From contig MNCI01000651.1 of assembly GCA_015680685.1 (NCBI GenBank), positions 2,161,340 to 2,225,339 of the forward strand: 64,000 bases of DNA. Direction: 5' to 3'. Positions 32,701 through 44,192 of the stretch are shown in pieces. This stretch comes from Gnetum montanum. Its lineage: Eukaryota > Streptophyta > Gnetopsida > Gnetales > Gnetaceae. The notes under the pieces were generated by a model. The model did no database searches, was not told the DNA's origin, and saw only the letters and a list, made by a program, of their open reading frames with translations. The translations under genes were made by a program, and so were the position numbers. How positions within the stretch are numbered: position 1 is the first letter of the stretch; each line of letters starts with the position of its first letter.

Positions 32701-33835
32701 TGGGAGAAAACGCCTTGTGCAAACGCTCCTATGATGGGATATTGCTAGCATCCATAAATAAGGAGCAAGCATAGAAGGTCATTAATGAAGTACACGAAGG
32801 ACTATGTGGTGGACACATAGTGCCTAGGCCATGGTTGCAGAACTCAGATGCCTAGGATACTACTGGCCTCACATGGAGTGTGATTGCCTAGCCAAAGTCA
32901 AGACTTGTGATATGTGCCAAAGATATGCAAATCTTATACACGTTTCACCAACAGAGTTTCATCCAACGCAAATCACGTGGCCTTTATAGCGATGGGGACT
33001 AGACATCATAGGACCTATCATGCCTAAGTCCTCTATAGGGCATAGCTTCATCATCACCACCACCGAGTATTTTACAAAGTGGATGGAGGCTATTCCCCTA
33101 AGAAAGACTACATCCCAGCAGGTTTGCCACTTCATCTTAGACAACATTATGACAAGGTTTGGGCTTCCCATGACTATTGTGACTGACAATGGGCCACAGT
33201 TTAGTAGTGTGGAAACAAAAACCTTCTACAGCAATCTTGGCATCAGGTAGTCGTTCTCCTCGCCATACTACCTACAAGCAAATGGACAAGTAGAAGCTAC
33301 GAATAAGTCCATCATCAACTTGCTCAAGAAAATGCTTAACAACAGTAAGAAGCGATGGCATGAGCAAATCATCTATGTGCTATGGGCTTATAGGATGACA
33401 TGTAGGATTGCGATAGGTAAGATACCTTATAGTCTTGTTTATGGATCTAAAGTAGTGCTACCTCTTGAGTTGCAGGTACCCTCACTTCGAATGATCCTGT
33501 TGAACGTTGTAAGCAAAGCCTAGAACAACGAGTCAAGGATCATCGACCTCGACTCCATAAAGGAGGAGCATGCATAGACACTTGGTCACATAGAGCATTA
33601 TCAAAACAAGCAATGGTAGAAGCATCATGCAAACCAGCATCAATGACTGATACAAAAGGAAGAGCTCATTCCAAAGGCTATCTGTGAGCATGTGAAAAAA
33701 TTCTCAACAAACTGGGAAGGTCCATTCATGGTCACAAAAGCCTTTGGGAACGGGGCCTTCAAGCTGGCAGACATGGATGACAACAAGTTCGCAAATCCTG
33801 TGAATCATTCATACTTCAAGCCATACTACATATGA
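32701..33835 (+). pseudogene. Tat/Ogre-type integrase
   Basis: The zinc domain is partly kept (VHEGLCGGH and KTCDMCQRYA). The catalytic triad is present: GLDIIGP (Asp 33,002-33,004), VTDNGPQF (Asp 33,185-33,187) and GQVEATNKSI (Glu 33,293-33,295), which gives exactly 35 residues between the second Asp and Glu. The C-terminal part ends NWEGPFMVTKAFGNGAFKLA ... YFKPYYI then TGA at 33,833-33,835. Stops and a frameshift are present. There is no chromodomain, as expected for this clade. Confidence 0.87.
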
Positions 33836-33845
33836 TATAGGTGCA

Positions 33846-34200
33846 AGGTAAGCAAACATTTGCTATGACGTAAAACTGGAAAAGGTAAGCAATCATCCAC
33901 TATGACATAAAATTAGCAAAGCTCATCCGCTACGATGTAAAACTAGCACAGATCATCTACTATGACATAAAACTGGAAAAGGTAGTTCACTATGACTATA
34001 AAAATTGGCAAAGCCTATCTGCTATGACGTTAAACTAGTCGATCCACTATCCACTATGATGTTAAACTAGCATAGCCACCATTTGCTACGACGATAAACT
34101 AGCGCAATGGTTTGCTGAGACCTTAAAATAGCACACCACGGTCTGCAGAGACCTTAAACTAGTAGATTAGATGGTCTACCAGGACCTTAAAATGGGTTCA
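33846..34200. repeat. Tandem array B after pol
   Basis: Irregular 30-45 bp units with 'gctatgacgtaaaactgg'-like text. The last three units (34,109; 34,140; 34,172) are of array A type, with GGTCTGCAGAGACC, a perfect GGTCT/AGACC hairpin core. The array follows the pol stop codon by about 10 bp. Confidence 0.8.
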
Positions 34201-35519
34201 CGGCACGTCCCTAACATGCATCCACAATCATCAAACAAGTGAGCATGCACACTGCTAACACGGGGTGGGATGTTGAAGTTCCCGAATGTAGTTCACGATG
34301 CTAAGAGAAAACCCTCAAGAATATGTGCAACACCACTGCCCCTGGCATTTTGCTAATCCTCTAGAGATGTTGTATAACATCCTACTGACCTTCTGGAGCT
34401 ACTGCTACAACATCTCATCACCCTGGTAGTAGCTTCCATGTTTAGTGCTTACTACTAGAGTTCCAGTAGTATTGTGGCCCAGCCACAATGTTGCTATCCT
34501 TCGGCCCCCACCATCACCCAAGCACAAAATACATTCAGTTGGGCGGTGATTCCTGAGCACTTGCATCACCGCAATTCCTAGCTGCCTCAGTGCCGACCTC
34601 TCCACCTAGATGCTGCCAGAACTATTGCTAGCTTTTCTAGTTTGGACGCCGAATGACTCAGCAACAACGTCTGTTGTTCCAACAATGTTCAAAGAAAGCA
34701 AGACCTTTGCCTTCATTTTGCATCATGGCTGTTTCTTCTAGTTTGCTTTCTTTTGTGTTTGCAAGATGCGTGTCAGAGGGGTGTCGGTCAGAGGTGCGTT
34801 TCATCACGGGAACAGGACACTACATCATTCCAAGGTGGTTGTCTCGACTAGCTTAGCCACTTCAGAGTGCATATCCTATCCTCCCCCTTAACCTCCTTTA
34901 CCTCATTCTTTACTCCTACAACTCTCACTCACCTCTTTTACGAATTTTCCTGATGCTTGTAATGCCCTCCCATATGGCCGACTGCAAAGTCCATGATGTG
35001 CGTAATGCAACTCACCGCATAGGAAGCATCTATAGGTAGGTTAAAGCCCCACGTGGATGTAACACAACTCATCCTGGGAAAGAAACACTTGTCCTACGAC
35101 AAGGTTGTTTGCAAATGTAAATGGAAGAACAACAAAAGAAAAAGAATAAAAGAGCAAAAGCTTGTGCAAAAAAAAAAATCGTGCCTAAAACAAATGACAC
35201 ATCAGTTGTTTCGTAGTAACCCTCTCTAAGCATTCTGACGAGAGGTCAAAGGTTAGCAAAAGAAAAGATGACCATGCAAACAACTCCCTCACAAGCATTC
35301 CAATGAGGGACCTTGCTAAGTCTCATCTTTACCATTTTCTTGAACCTCCTTCTTTCCCCAGTTTAATCCTTCCTTTTTCCTTGCATAACCAATCCAACAC
35401 TTTTAAGCATAGCTAAGCGACATCTTGGCGATTACCAAAGAGCGATGTTAGCATCTTGTCTTTCATGGTGTTTCATATTCTTTGTTAGCGTCTCTCAAGT
35501 CCATCCTTCAGATGTTGAC
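34201..35519 (+). other. 3' untranslated region of Tat/Ogre-type element
   Basis: No conserved domain on either strand; short frames are not supported. Less AT-rich than the surroundings and with some CpG, but no repeat or second antisense exon set could be recognised. Confidence 0.5.
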
Positions 35520-35532
35520 AAAGAGGGGCCAA
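35520..35532 (+). other. Polypurine tract of Tat/Ogre-type element
   Basis: AAAGAGGGGCCAA immediately precedes the TGAAACACCC start of the 3' LTR. Confidence 0.8.
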
Positions 35533-36677
35533 TGAAACACCCCAAAATTTCAAGCCCTTCTTGCTTCACTAGGGTCTTGGAATTCAAGCAAGGGATTTCC
35601 ACAAGTGCAGCATCATGACAGTTTGGCAAGAAATGAATGCACTGAGCTTAGATTATTCAGTTTGGCAAGTTTTCTACCTCCAGTGTTGACAGGCCCGACG
35701 GACTCTCCGGCCTACGCACCTAGGCAATTCACCTGGCTAACAGTCTATTCAGAAACCATGCTTGGGGTTGTCAGCGATGCTTAGGATGCACAAAACAATT
35801 TGGCAAGTTTTCTAGTGAGGAAATTTGCTACGCTACACTACGCTACGCTATGTAGCGTAGCAGGGCTCAAAAGATAGTTGCTTAGGCAACAAAATTGTTG
35901 CAGGACAAAGTGCTACGCTATGCTATGCTACGCAGCGTAGCACAGCGTAGTAAAGGCAAAATAGAAAAGCACAACTTACCTAGTGCTTCCAATGGCACTC
36001 GGCAAGCACTCTAGCCTCCAAAACTAGTTGCCTTATTCAACTTCAAGTACTTAGCAAAGTTTCTCATCAAAAAATGGTGGATTGAACAAAAGGCAGGATA
36101 CGTTGGCTGCTACACTACGCTAGCTGCTACACTACGCCACGCTACATAGCGTAGCACAGCGTAGCGACGATTCAAAAGTAGTAATGAGCCTCTCGAATGC
36201 AAGTTCAGCAAGTTCACATATCTCTCTTCACAAAAGGCAAAAGTTACAACTGTTAGCATAATCTGAGCTCCAACCAAGCATTTGCAACTTCAACACGGAT
36301 CACGAATGAAGCTAGCTACCATGCTATGCTACACTATGTAGTGTAGCATAGCGTAGTGTAGCAAAAGATGCATATCAAACCAAGTGTTGCAAAAGTTGAC
36401 CTAATGTGCGGCGAAGCTTTCAGCACATGCAGTTGACTTCAATGCAAATTTCTTCTTCAAACTGGTGGCTACACTATGCTACGCTACACATAGCGTAGCA
36501 AGCTGCTATGCTACATTGCATAGCATAGCGTATCAGGCAGCTACGCTACTTCAATGTGTCCCATTCCTCATTTGCATTTTTGGCATATTTGATTCTAGCA
36601 TCTCCAATTTTGACAACGTGATTGCAATGTGGCAGGCTTGTCAATCAACTTTGCATGTCCATTCAGCATGGACATGT
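35533..36677 (+). repeat. Truncated 3' LTR of Tat/Ogre-type element
   Basis: Aligns with 19,316-20,416. It carries the same series of palindromic clusters, several longer than in the 5' copy (35,826-35,862; 35,911-35,950; 36,105-36,171; 36,315-36,363; 36,466-36,550). The similarity stops after 'cagcatggaca', so the right part and the right target duplication are missing. Confidence 0.85.
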
Positions 36678-37145
36678 CCTAGTTTGAATTCTTCTATGGA
36701 CAAAGTTTGGGAAATGTAAGGCACATTGTCTCCTTAAAGTGAAATCATGGGTTGTTGGTTAATTAGGGGCAAAAGTGAATGGTCTTTGTTGAGATGATCT
36801 ATGGGAGATCTCACTCATAAAATAAAAGACCTTGAAATATAAATGCTAAAAAATTGCAAAATTAAATAAAATAGAAAAATATTTAAATATTATATTTGTT
36901 TGTTTAAGAAAAACTAAAATTGCAATATATATAAAATCTAAACTAAAACAATAAATGTGGAAATTTTAGAAAAATAGATTTGAAGCATGATGATATTAAG
37001 GAAAATCACCTTACCAAAGCTAGAACTAGGGTAAAGGACCACCAAAACATGAACTTGTAAATAGGCCTTGAAGAAAATAATGAACAAAGATTGGTAAAAC
37101 TAGAAAACTAATGGCTGTTCTAAAATGAGAAATAAGGGTTTCGGT
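36678..37145. other. Unassigned AT-rich stretch
   Basis: Right of the truncated LTR. Holds no domain or repeat that I recognise and does not match the sequence that follows the insertion point in the paralogue (38,827 on). Confidence 0.4.
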
Positions 37146-37489
37146 AACAGAAAAAAAAGTTTTAGAAACCTAAAAACAGAAATTTTCTACAAATGAAAAT
37201 AGAAAAATAAAGGGTTCTAGTAATATAAACAGAAATTTTTAGAAACCTGAAAATAGGCCACTGAGAACAGGAATAGGAATGAGAGTAGAAAAAGAAAAAG
37301 CAAAAACAGAAAATAGAGAAATGAAAAGAGACTTTGGAACAAAAAAACAAAAAAGAATAGAAAAATAGAAAACAGAAAATGGGCTCTAGAATAGAAAAAT
37401 AAAAAGAATTGAAAAACAAAATACAAAAAATGGGCTTTGAATAGAAAAATAAAAAGAACAAAAAAATAGAAAACAAAAAATAGGCCCTC
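37146..37489. repeat. A-rich purine tract with about 55-bp degenerate repeats
   Basis: About 340 bp of almost pure A/G with interspersed 'tagaaaaataaaaag' and 'aatgggctt.gaatag' repeats. Minus-strand frames are Phe/Leu-rich only because of this composition. Confidence 0.75.
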
Positions 37490-37514
37490 CTTCTAATGTC
37501 AAAAGGGTGTTGAT

Positions 37515-38826
37515 CCAGAAATCTTGATCAAGCAACAACACCCACAAAACTTGTTTTAAGAAACTATTGTTTAGGGCGCTTCCTGTATGGGTACAAAAAA
37601 ACTAGGAAACGATCTCAACTAGAATGACAACATGACATTTGAACAAATAAAATCAAACTAACAATTCTGACACAGAAATTTAAATAAATTGACCTTTTAA
37701 AATTAAGACTTGGCAAGAAAAGTGAACAAGATACTCATTGAACAAGCCAAGAATGCAAATTTTATGAAGGTTGTGAGTTTTTTTAAAACTCCAAATGTCT
37801 ATTTTTCAAAAAATGCTTGAGAAAGAGTAATGCTCTCTATTACAAGGACATCAAATAAAAGGTGATCAAGCAAAAGACTTATCTCAAAATAAAGCGATAT
37901 CTCAAAATAAAGCGATGATTTGATTTGGAAACGGATCGCTCTAGTGCGATCTTGTCTGATTGTGCTTGGGGAAAGCACACCTACTTTGACAAGGGTCCAC
38001 CTCTGGTTCTTCCGTATGTTGACAGCTATGCCTTTTCTCCTTCTCCTTCTCCGCCCAGATTGGTTCTGCCGCCTTCCTCCCTCACAGAAAAAAAGATCCA
38101 GCTTTTCAAACACGATTGGGGATATATTGAATTTGAACCTGGTTCTTCCCCTTCCTGGTGCTTTCACTTCTTACTGTTACACTTCCACTTCTTACTGTTA
38201 CACTTCCTGAAACTGCACAAAACCAGAAAAGTGAAAGCAAAACGCCGATAGACGAAACATGAAAGAATAAGCAATTTTAACTTATATATGCAAATGTGCA
38301 ATTCTATCCGGGAATGATTACAAGAGGTTGCACACAAAAATAATAATAATAGTATGGACAACTACAATCTGTAAAATACAGATCCCATGATCAGAGGAAA
38401 TCTTGCGCCAGATCATCGCATGCAGACGCCCATAACCATGCACGTTGCAAACGCCACCATCACTAACGCCAGCAGCAACATACGCAACAACATCCACCGG
38501 CATGAATGCAGCATCCACCGTGCACGCGCCATCAGCAGCAACAGCACCCTGTAGGCCCAAGCCTCACCTGCTTCAGTCGTTCCTGTTGCTTGCAACCATG
38601 CCTTCTTAAAACTCAGCAACTGCAGGGCAGCACCGACCATGCCGACTAACCTACCATGATGGCAGAGCGATGAAACTGGAAACTAACAATTAACGCATAT
38701 TTCCTCCAACAGGTCCCGTAGCCAGACCATAGCAGCGCACATTTTCCACAGGACATGCCAGCACATTCCCTGAAACATCCGTTTCTGAGTATGGTAACTC
38801 CGCTACTTCGGGGTTGGCCAAGCATG
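37515..38826. repeat. Duplicated block, copy 2
   Basis: Direct repeat of 17,350-19,315 without the extra 0.5 kb. It contains a local 22-bp tandem duplication (cttcttactgttacacttc, about 38,165-38,208). It continues without interruption across the position where the Tat/Ogre-type element entered copy 1, and is therefore the empty-site reference. CpG is retained in 38,380-38,640. No domain is recognised in the shared minus-strand frames. Confidence 0.75.
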
Positions 38827-40068
38827 CCTTGCTTGCCGCTGAAGCAGTACAGGGAAAGTTGCAGATTCCCTACAACTTCTATTTGTGTTTTAACGGTGGA
38901 ATCACCCAGTCAGCTGCGGATTTCCTGCAACTTCTATTTAGCGCCGGTGAATTTCACTTCTTCCAGCCATCGTTGAGCAAGTTGCAGGCTTACTGGAATG
39001 TTTCTAAAACTTTAAAACGTAAAATGGCATAAAAGTTTTGAAAACAAATTAAAATGGAGCTGGCAAAATGGCAATTTCCAGTGATAAACATGCGCGCTAC
39101 AGACCACCGTTACTGCTTTTATTCACACTCGTTCTTCATTACTGCACTTTACCTGAAAAAAACGAGAAGAAAGAACGGAGTGGTAACACATGCAATGCCC
39201 TAGGAACGAAACAGGCAGGACTGCGCATGACCAAGCTCATTTCATTAACTTACCATCGCCTTCCCCTACGCCAATCATGTTTAAAAATTGGCACAGCCTT
39301 CCCCCTACGCCAATCATGTTTAAAAATTGGCACGGTCTAGACCTATCGTCATATTACTATATCAAAGTTACTAAGGCTAGACTGTCCTAAAGGTATCGGT
39401 TAATGGAAATTAACGGATGATTCAGAAGTGCGGTCTTTTTTTTGAACAGCATATATTAATGGCCCCCACTCTTATATTCATTATGGAAACTGCTGAAATG
39501 ACATTCTATTTGTAATACCAACTATAACACTAATTAAATGATATTCATTGGATCCAAACTTATCATTCATGACCACCGCTCATATAAATATTTTGACAAA
39601 AGAATAATGGCCTTGAATTGAGAAACTCTATCTTGGCAGGTAGATTAAGTAACCATGGCCCCATGCCCAGCATGAGAGATGTTGTCATGAACTGGTGGTA
39701 ATGCCAAAATCACAGTTACATTTACAGCTAGGGCAATAGAAGATGGTGAAGTGATCAATGAAGCAGTGATGAAATAATTGCTAAAATAATAATTGATGCT
39801 TTTAAATAGCAGTAATGAAATAATAGCCCAACACCAAAACCTGATAAAAAATAGGCAACCATGAAATGATCTTTGTTACAAGAAAGAATTGGAACTTGCT
39901 TGAATGTCATAATATCAGCAAGCAAAAACACACATTGCCATGGCAAAATAAAGGTAAAAAAATGTGAAGTAGTCCCTAGTGGTGTGAAAAATGATTCCTG
40001 CAACACCCACTTTTCCATGCTTGAGGCAGAGAAACAGTGGAAGCACCAGAGAAACATCAAAAACCATA
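38827..40068 (-). other. Interior of minus-strand Copia-like element, no domains
   Basis: Between the duplicated block and the primer-binding site no Gag, RT or integrase is found, so the element looks non-autonomous. It holds the tandem duplication at 39,257-39,331. Part of it (38,860-39,250) has higher G+C and CpG, possibly captured host sequence. Confidence 0.4.
39257..39331. repeat. 38-bp tandem duplication
   Basis: Two adjacent copies of 'cctacgccaatcatgtttaa'-containing text (about 37-38 bp each), nearly identical. Confidence 0.85.
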
Positions 40069-40079
40069 CTCTAATACCA
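40069..40079 (-). other. Primer-binding site of minus-strand Copia-like element
   Basis: CTCTAATACCA on the plus strand is TGGTATTAGAG on the minus strand, one substitution from the iMet-type TGGTATCAGAG. It abuts the LTR end ...TTAACA, as in Copia elements. Confidence 0.65.
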
Positions 40080-40312
40080 TGTTAAGATATGAGAGAGCAG
40101 ATTAAATAACGAAAATGGGATTCAACATCCCAGTCAATCGGGGGCCTATGATGAGGCACTTTCACATTAGCCCCTTAATCCAATTTATACATGATTTATT
40201 TATTTTATTTTCACCTGTGACAGAATATAATGGAAATTGCTAATATCGTATCTGAGAACTACGAAATTGTTAAGGAAGTTGAGAAAGGATATTTCTAAAT
40301 ACATCTCTAACA
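40080..40312 (-). repeat. Copia-like 5' LTR, minus orientation
   Basis: 233 bp bounded by TGTTA...TAACA inverted ends and abutting a primer-binding site. The right half aligns with 17,163-17,305. The short LTR fits small Copia elements or non-autonomous derivatives. Confidence 0.7.
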
Positions 40313-41490
40313 AGTTTATTGACATTTTGTACCCTGACATATTTTGCACATTTTGTGAGCTAGCTTTGTGCTTTGTTGGAAAAGTTTATTTGCTGAAATT
40401 CTTCGTTTATTCTTCTAAATTAATGAAATGGAAAGGAGTTATACATAAATGTGTGTATAAATGCAACGGCAGGCTTTCAATATTCAAACATTTTACGGAA
40501 CATTTTGCCATACTGTCTGATTTATTTGGTGATCTTAGAGCGTTTGTTCAGCTTTCTTACTGTCTTCCAGTGTATTGGTGCATTTGCTTGCCACGAGCCC
40601 TGTTCAGTGTGGCCGGAGATCAATTTGTCAATCTTGAAATATGTTAGAAAGAAGAGTCTCCATTAACACGGGATGAAATCACTGAAGTCCGTATTTGTTA
40701 TGTTTTTATTTTATTATCGGGCATTCATTTTCTTTCAGTGAGGACTGACTTGTACGCATTGGTGCATAAATTTAGTCTCTTCTGTATGTAGTTGCTACTG
40801 CTCTATTATTGCTATGGACACAAGGCATCAAGGTTTACTGGTTGAGAAGAGCAGCCTCGACATATCTCAGAATCCTAATCAAAAGCTAGCTCAGTCTGCA
40901 GGCAGTGATGAAAGGTATGGAGGACTAGAGTTCATTAGAACAATTAGAAGTTGTTTGTAAATTAGCCTTGTCTTGTGACAGGCCTTCGGTTGTCCTGTGA
41001 CAGGCCTTTGGTTGTACTATTGCAACCGAAAAAAACAAGAGCATGATTCATGCATGACATAACGGATTTGCTTTGTTTGCACGCGGAAGTTTTACAAGTA
41101 TGCCGTCTTGTGGAAGGTAATTTTCTTATATAATGCTTAAAGGAAAAGTTTCCAGATGTGTAACTGGTATGAAGGTATGTTCAATAACGTGCATGTATAT
41201 GCTTCTTTTATAGCAAGTTGAACAAGTAAATTGAATCTTGTTTAAGCAAGCAAGGAGTTACAAGCACGATTATTATTATTATTATTATTATGTATTTTAA
41301 TGGAAAAAAAGGTAGTTATTCAGGTGTGATCTTGATTAAATGTAGGTGTTACTAAGTAGCAAGATGTACATATGTATTCATTCTTGTAGAATAACAATGT
41401 AATCTTGGTTACTAAGTATGCACTTATGTAGCAATGTTTGTGGAAATTGCATGAAACATTGAATGCATAAATAAAATATTTAAGCTAGCT
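40313..41490 (+). other. Possible host sequence between elements
   Basis: No transposon domain. Contains a candidate first exon (separate entry), T-rich intron-like stretches, an (ATT)n microsatellite at about 41,269-41,291 and several long open frames without similarity that I can name. Confidence 0.3.
40814..40914 (+). CDS. Candidate first coding exon, unknown protein
   Basis: ATG at 40,814 opens 33 codons with coding-like composition (MDTRHQGLLVEKSSLDIS, then NQKLAQSAGSDE) and runs into a good donor, AAAG|GTATGG, at 40,914/40,915, leaving phase 2. The 5' side is T-rich. No downstream exon could be linked, since an LTR fragment follows at 41,497. If genuine it is the broken start of a host gene; the family is not recognised. 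Confidence 0.28.
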
Positions 41491-41496
41491 AAGGTG

Positions 41497-41838
41497 CTGC
41501 AAGGTTTGATCAGAAAGCTTGTCTTTATTTCTGTACACATTGCCGTGCTCAGGTACAACAATGCTCGAATAAAGATGCATATCCTCAATGACTCCTATTG
41601 CAGGCACATTGGAAAATATTTTAACTCTCGAGAAAACAAACTACAAGAGCTTTGCTATGCTATGACAAAAACTATATGGAAATTGTGTGCTCAAGTGCTA
41701 TATTTATAGGCTAGCACACCTCGCGATATTGGATATCTGACATCACATGTTGGGGCCTGATATCATGTACCTAATATCAAGGCTCTGATATTGTGTATCT
41801 GATATCGAAGCTAGGAAAAACATTGTTCATTAGTGATG
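41497..41838 (-). repeat. Athila-like LTR fragment, minus orientation
   Basis: Aligns with 50,903-51,191 (shared 'ctttatttctgtacaca..', 'ctcgaataaagat') and includes the GATATC-rich block (41,725-41,812). It ends ...TTCATTA where intact copies end CATCA. The 3' half of the LTR is missing. It may be the remains of the 3' LTR of the gag-only element to its right, but no polypurine tract is seen between them. Confidence 0.6.
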
Positions 41839-42123
41839 CATGGATTTTTTTTATCTTTTTATAGTGATAAGTTTATCATTTATGCCTTGTGTTGGAGTGG
41901 TGATGGTTGTTGGCTTTTGTATATGATTAGGAGACATTGTTCAGGAAAGGAAGGGTGTTGCACTAAATTGGATTTGTGCTAGTTTTGATGTGCTAGTAGG
42001 TCCACAAGTTTTGTGGCCATGTGAGGAAATTGTTCTAAAGAAATGATGTTTCCAATGTTTTGGTTGAGATCTACTTGCAGTATCATTTCTGTGTATGTTC
42101 ACAGCACAAGTGACATTCTTTCA
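41839..42123. other. Spacer downstream of minus-strand gag
   Basis: No gene or repeat recognised; a T-rich run at 41,851-41,866. Confidence 0.4.
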
Positions 42124-44087
42124 TTAATGTTGTGACGTTGAACCTTCCTGTGTTGTTGGTGATGACATATGGTGGAGGGAAGTATGAGAATATTGAGGAT
42201 ATGATGAAGAATGAGAGGCATGAGATGGTGATCTTTTAGAAGATGTTGCAAGTTGGTGATACTCGAGACAGTGGTAGTAATGATTCAAGGTAGAGAAAGT
42301 GGAACTAGTCGAGGAAATAGGTTGTTGAACATAATATCCATACAAACTTGGCTGACAATAAGGGTAATGTTGGTTTGATGATGGCCTTCCCCACAATTGT
42401 GGGTTTTGCCACTATAGTTGATGATAGTGTTAAGGTTGGTAAGAAGTCCCATTAGAATAGTACGTTTGGTTGTAGAACTATGTAAAATTACCTTGTGAGA
42501 AAGGTAATTTCCTAGACATTTGCTTTTGTATAAACTTGGGATTCAAAGCAAAAGCCTAATACTCATGTAGATGTAACATGATTGGGCAATAGCCCTTTGG
42601 ATGGTCATATAGGCAATTTCAAATCCATCATCTTCTTCTGTGGTTGAGTTTATAGCCTCTTCTTTTACATCCATTTTTCCGTTTTGCCAATAAATGTTCC
42701 TACCTATTTCTTAGTTTGTTTTCCTCTTCTTGTTTTGATCACTTGATTCTTGTTGTGTTATCCTCTTCTCTACAATTTTTACATAAGTTGTAACTTTATC
42801 ATTCATCAACTCCCACATCTTATCTATCCTTACTTCAAGCTAATCGATAGACTTTTGTATTGACAAGGTTCATTGTGAAATCACCTCATTGAGAACAACC
42901 TCTTTTTCCTCATCATAGATATGGACACTTTTCTTTTGAAGAGTTGGGTCCTAGTCATATTCCTCCACATTCTCTCGTTTACATAGCTATCCTTCTTCTT
43001 TTGCCATCCACTTGATTAGCCTTTGTATCTGATGGTCTTTTAATTCATATAATTGACCATGAGCATAAATCCCAAGGGTCTCTTTCATTTCACTACAAAG
43101 CCCATCTATGATGTGGAAAAGTTGCTCTTTTGGAAAGAAATCATGGTTGGGGCATCTATGTAGTAGTGAATAGTATCTATCCAATGATACATCAGAGGTT
43201 TATGTTTCTTTCTTGTTTCCATCCTTGATTTCATTTCCTTAGGTTGGACACTCTTGCATAGGTTTGGTATTTCTTGTTGAAGAGTTCCAACATTATGGAA
43301 CGCCAATGGATTGAATTTGGTTTCAATGATCTATACCACACTTTGGATTTGTCTATTAGTGTCCTAGGAAAGAGCTTAAGCTTTTTCCACTCACTTTTAA
43401 TGTTATGTAATATGCAGGCATCATGGAAGACTTGTAAATGATGTTGTGGATTAGAATTATAGCCCCCTGCAAATTTAGGGATGTTATTCATATCAAGCAT
43501 TTTGATGTGACTTTTTCTTTGATTCCTATAGGTATTTTAATTGCCTCTATAGTCTACATCATGCTCATAGTGGCCAACAAGGGTTCACCATCATCAGACA
43601 TGTCATGGTAAAAATTTCTATTTCTATTTTCCTAATTGTGACAATCTTGTCTATGCTCATTTTGATGTCTTTGATTTTGCCCTTGGTTTTAATTTCTATC
43701 TTTATCTGGACCCCATAGTGAAGCTCTATCTCTACACCCACATTCATCTTCATCAAAACTAGACATTGAAGAGGAAGAGGAAGATGAGGAACTGAGAAAA
43801 CTGCCATGGCTTCTATAGTTCTCCCCATTGTTCCTTGATTTATCTTTTCTAGGTTTTGAGAAGGTCCTAGGCCTTGACGTCCTCCTTGATCTCAGACTTA
43901 CTCCATCTCCTCTAGGATTGTCCATCTTAGATGAATGTAGTCCTTGAGTGTAGTAAGGGTGGTCATGAACATATGAAACCCTTACATGAGGTTCATCACT
44001 CCAATTTTCTTCAATATATATCTCATTAGTTTTCTAATGAATTTTTTCTTCATACAATACATTATCACTTCCATGTGAAAGAGACAT
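42124..44087 (-). pseudogene. Athila-like gag, minus strand
   Basis: ATG at 44,085-44,087 (MSLSHGSDNV) has the same beginning as the plus-strand gag at 57,236 (MSLSQDYDN). An Arg/Ser-rich N-terminal region (SSSSSSSSSMSSFDEDE) is followed by the capsid (MNNIPKFAGGYNSNPQHHLQ, KLKLFPRTLIDKSKVWYRSL, LELFNKKYQTYARVS, LFHIIDGLCSEMKETL). A degenerate nucleocapsid knuckle near 42,590 (LYDHPKGYCPIM) and a Ser/His/Tyr-rich C-terminus end at a stop at 42,124-42,126. It is broken by frameshifts and stops. No pol follows, so the copy is gag-only. Confidence 0.82.
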
Positions 44088-44192
44088 TGTTTCTAGTTAA
44101 TGATGTGTGTGACTTAATATTTCCTAAAAGATAAATCATTAATGCATTTACAATGTTGTGTATAATATAACTAATCTAGAGAGCTAGCACCA

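Larger units (their letters stand above)
19316..36677 (+). mobile_element. Tat/Ogre-type Ty3/Gypsy retrotransposon carrying an antisense gene
   Basis: Starts at TGAAACACCC (19,316) inside a duplicated block and ends in a truncated 3' LTR. Order on the plus strand: 5' LTR, gag (21,419 on), protease (24,312-25,100), a 5.4 kb gap, RT/RNase H with a second archaeal-type RNase H (30,470-32,700), integrase (to 33,835), long 3' region, polypurine tract, 3' LTR (35,533-36,677). The second RNase H and the Gag and protease motifs place it in the Tat group. The gap holds a minus-strand multi-exon gene. The insertion point corresponds to about 38,826 in the uncut paralogue (…gccaagcatgc). The right target duplication is lost by truncation. 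Confidence 0.88.

Noticed and set aside
37162-37476. Phe/Leu-rich minus-strand frames over 100 codons.
   Set aside because: They are the translation of an A-rich purine tract.
40237-40647. 136-codon open frame in the region between elements.
   Set aside because: No recognisable domain, no splice or start context that stands out, and an overlapping frame is also open.
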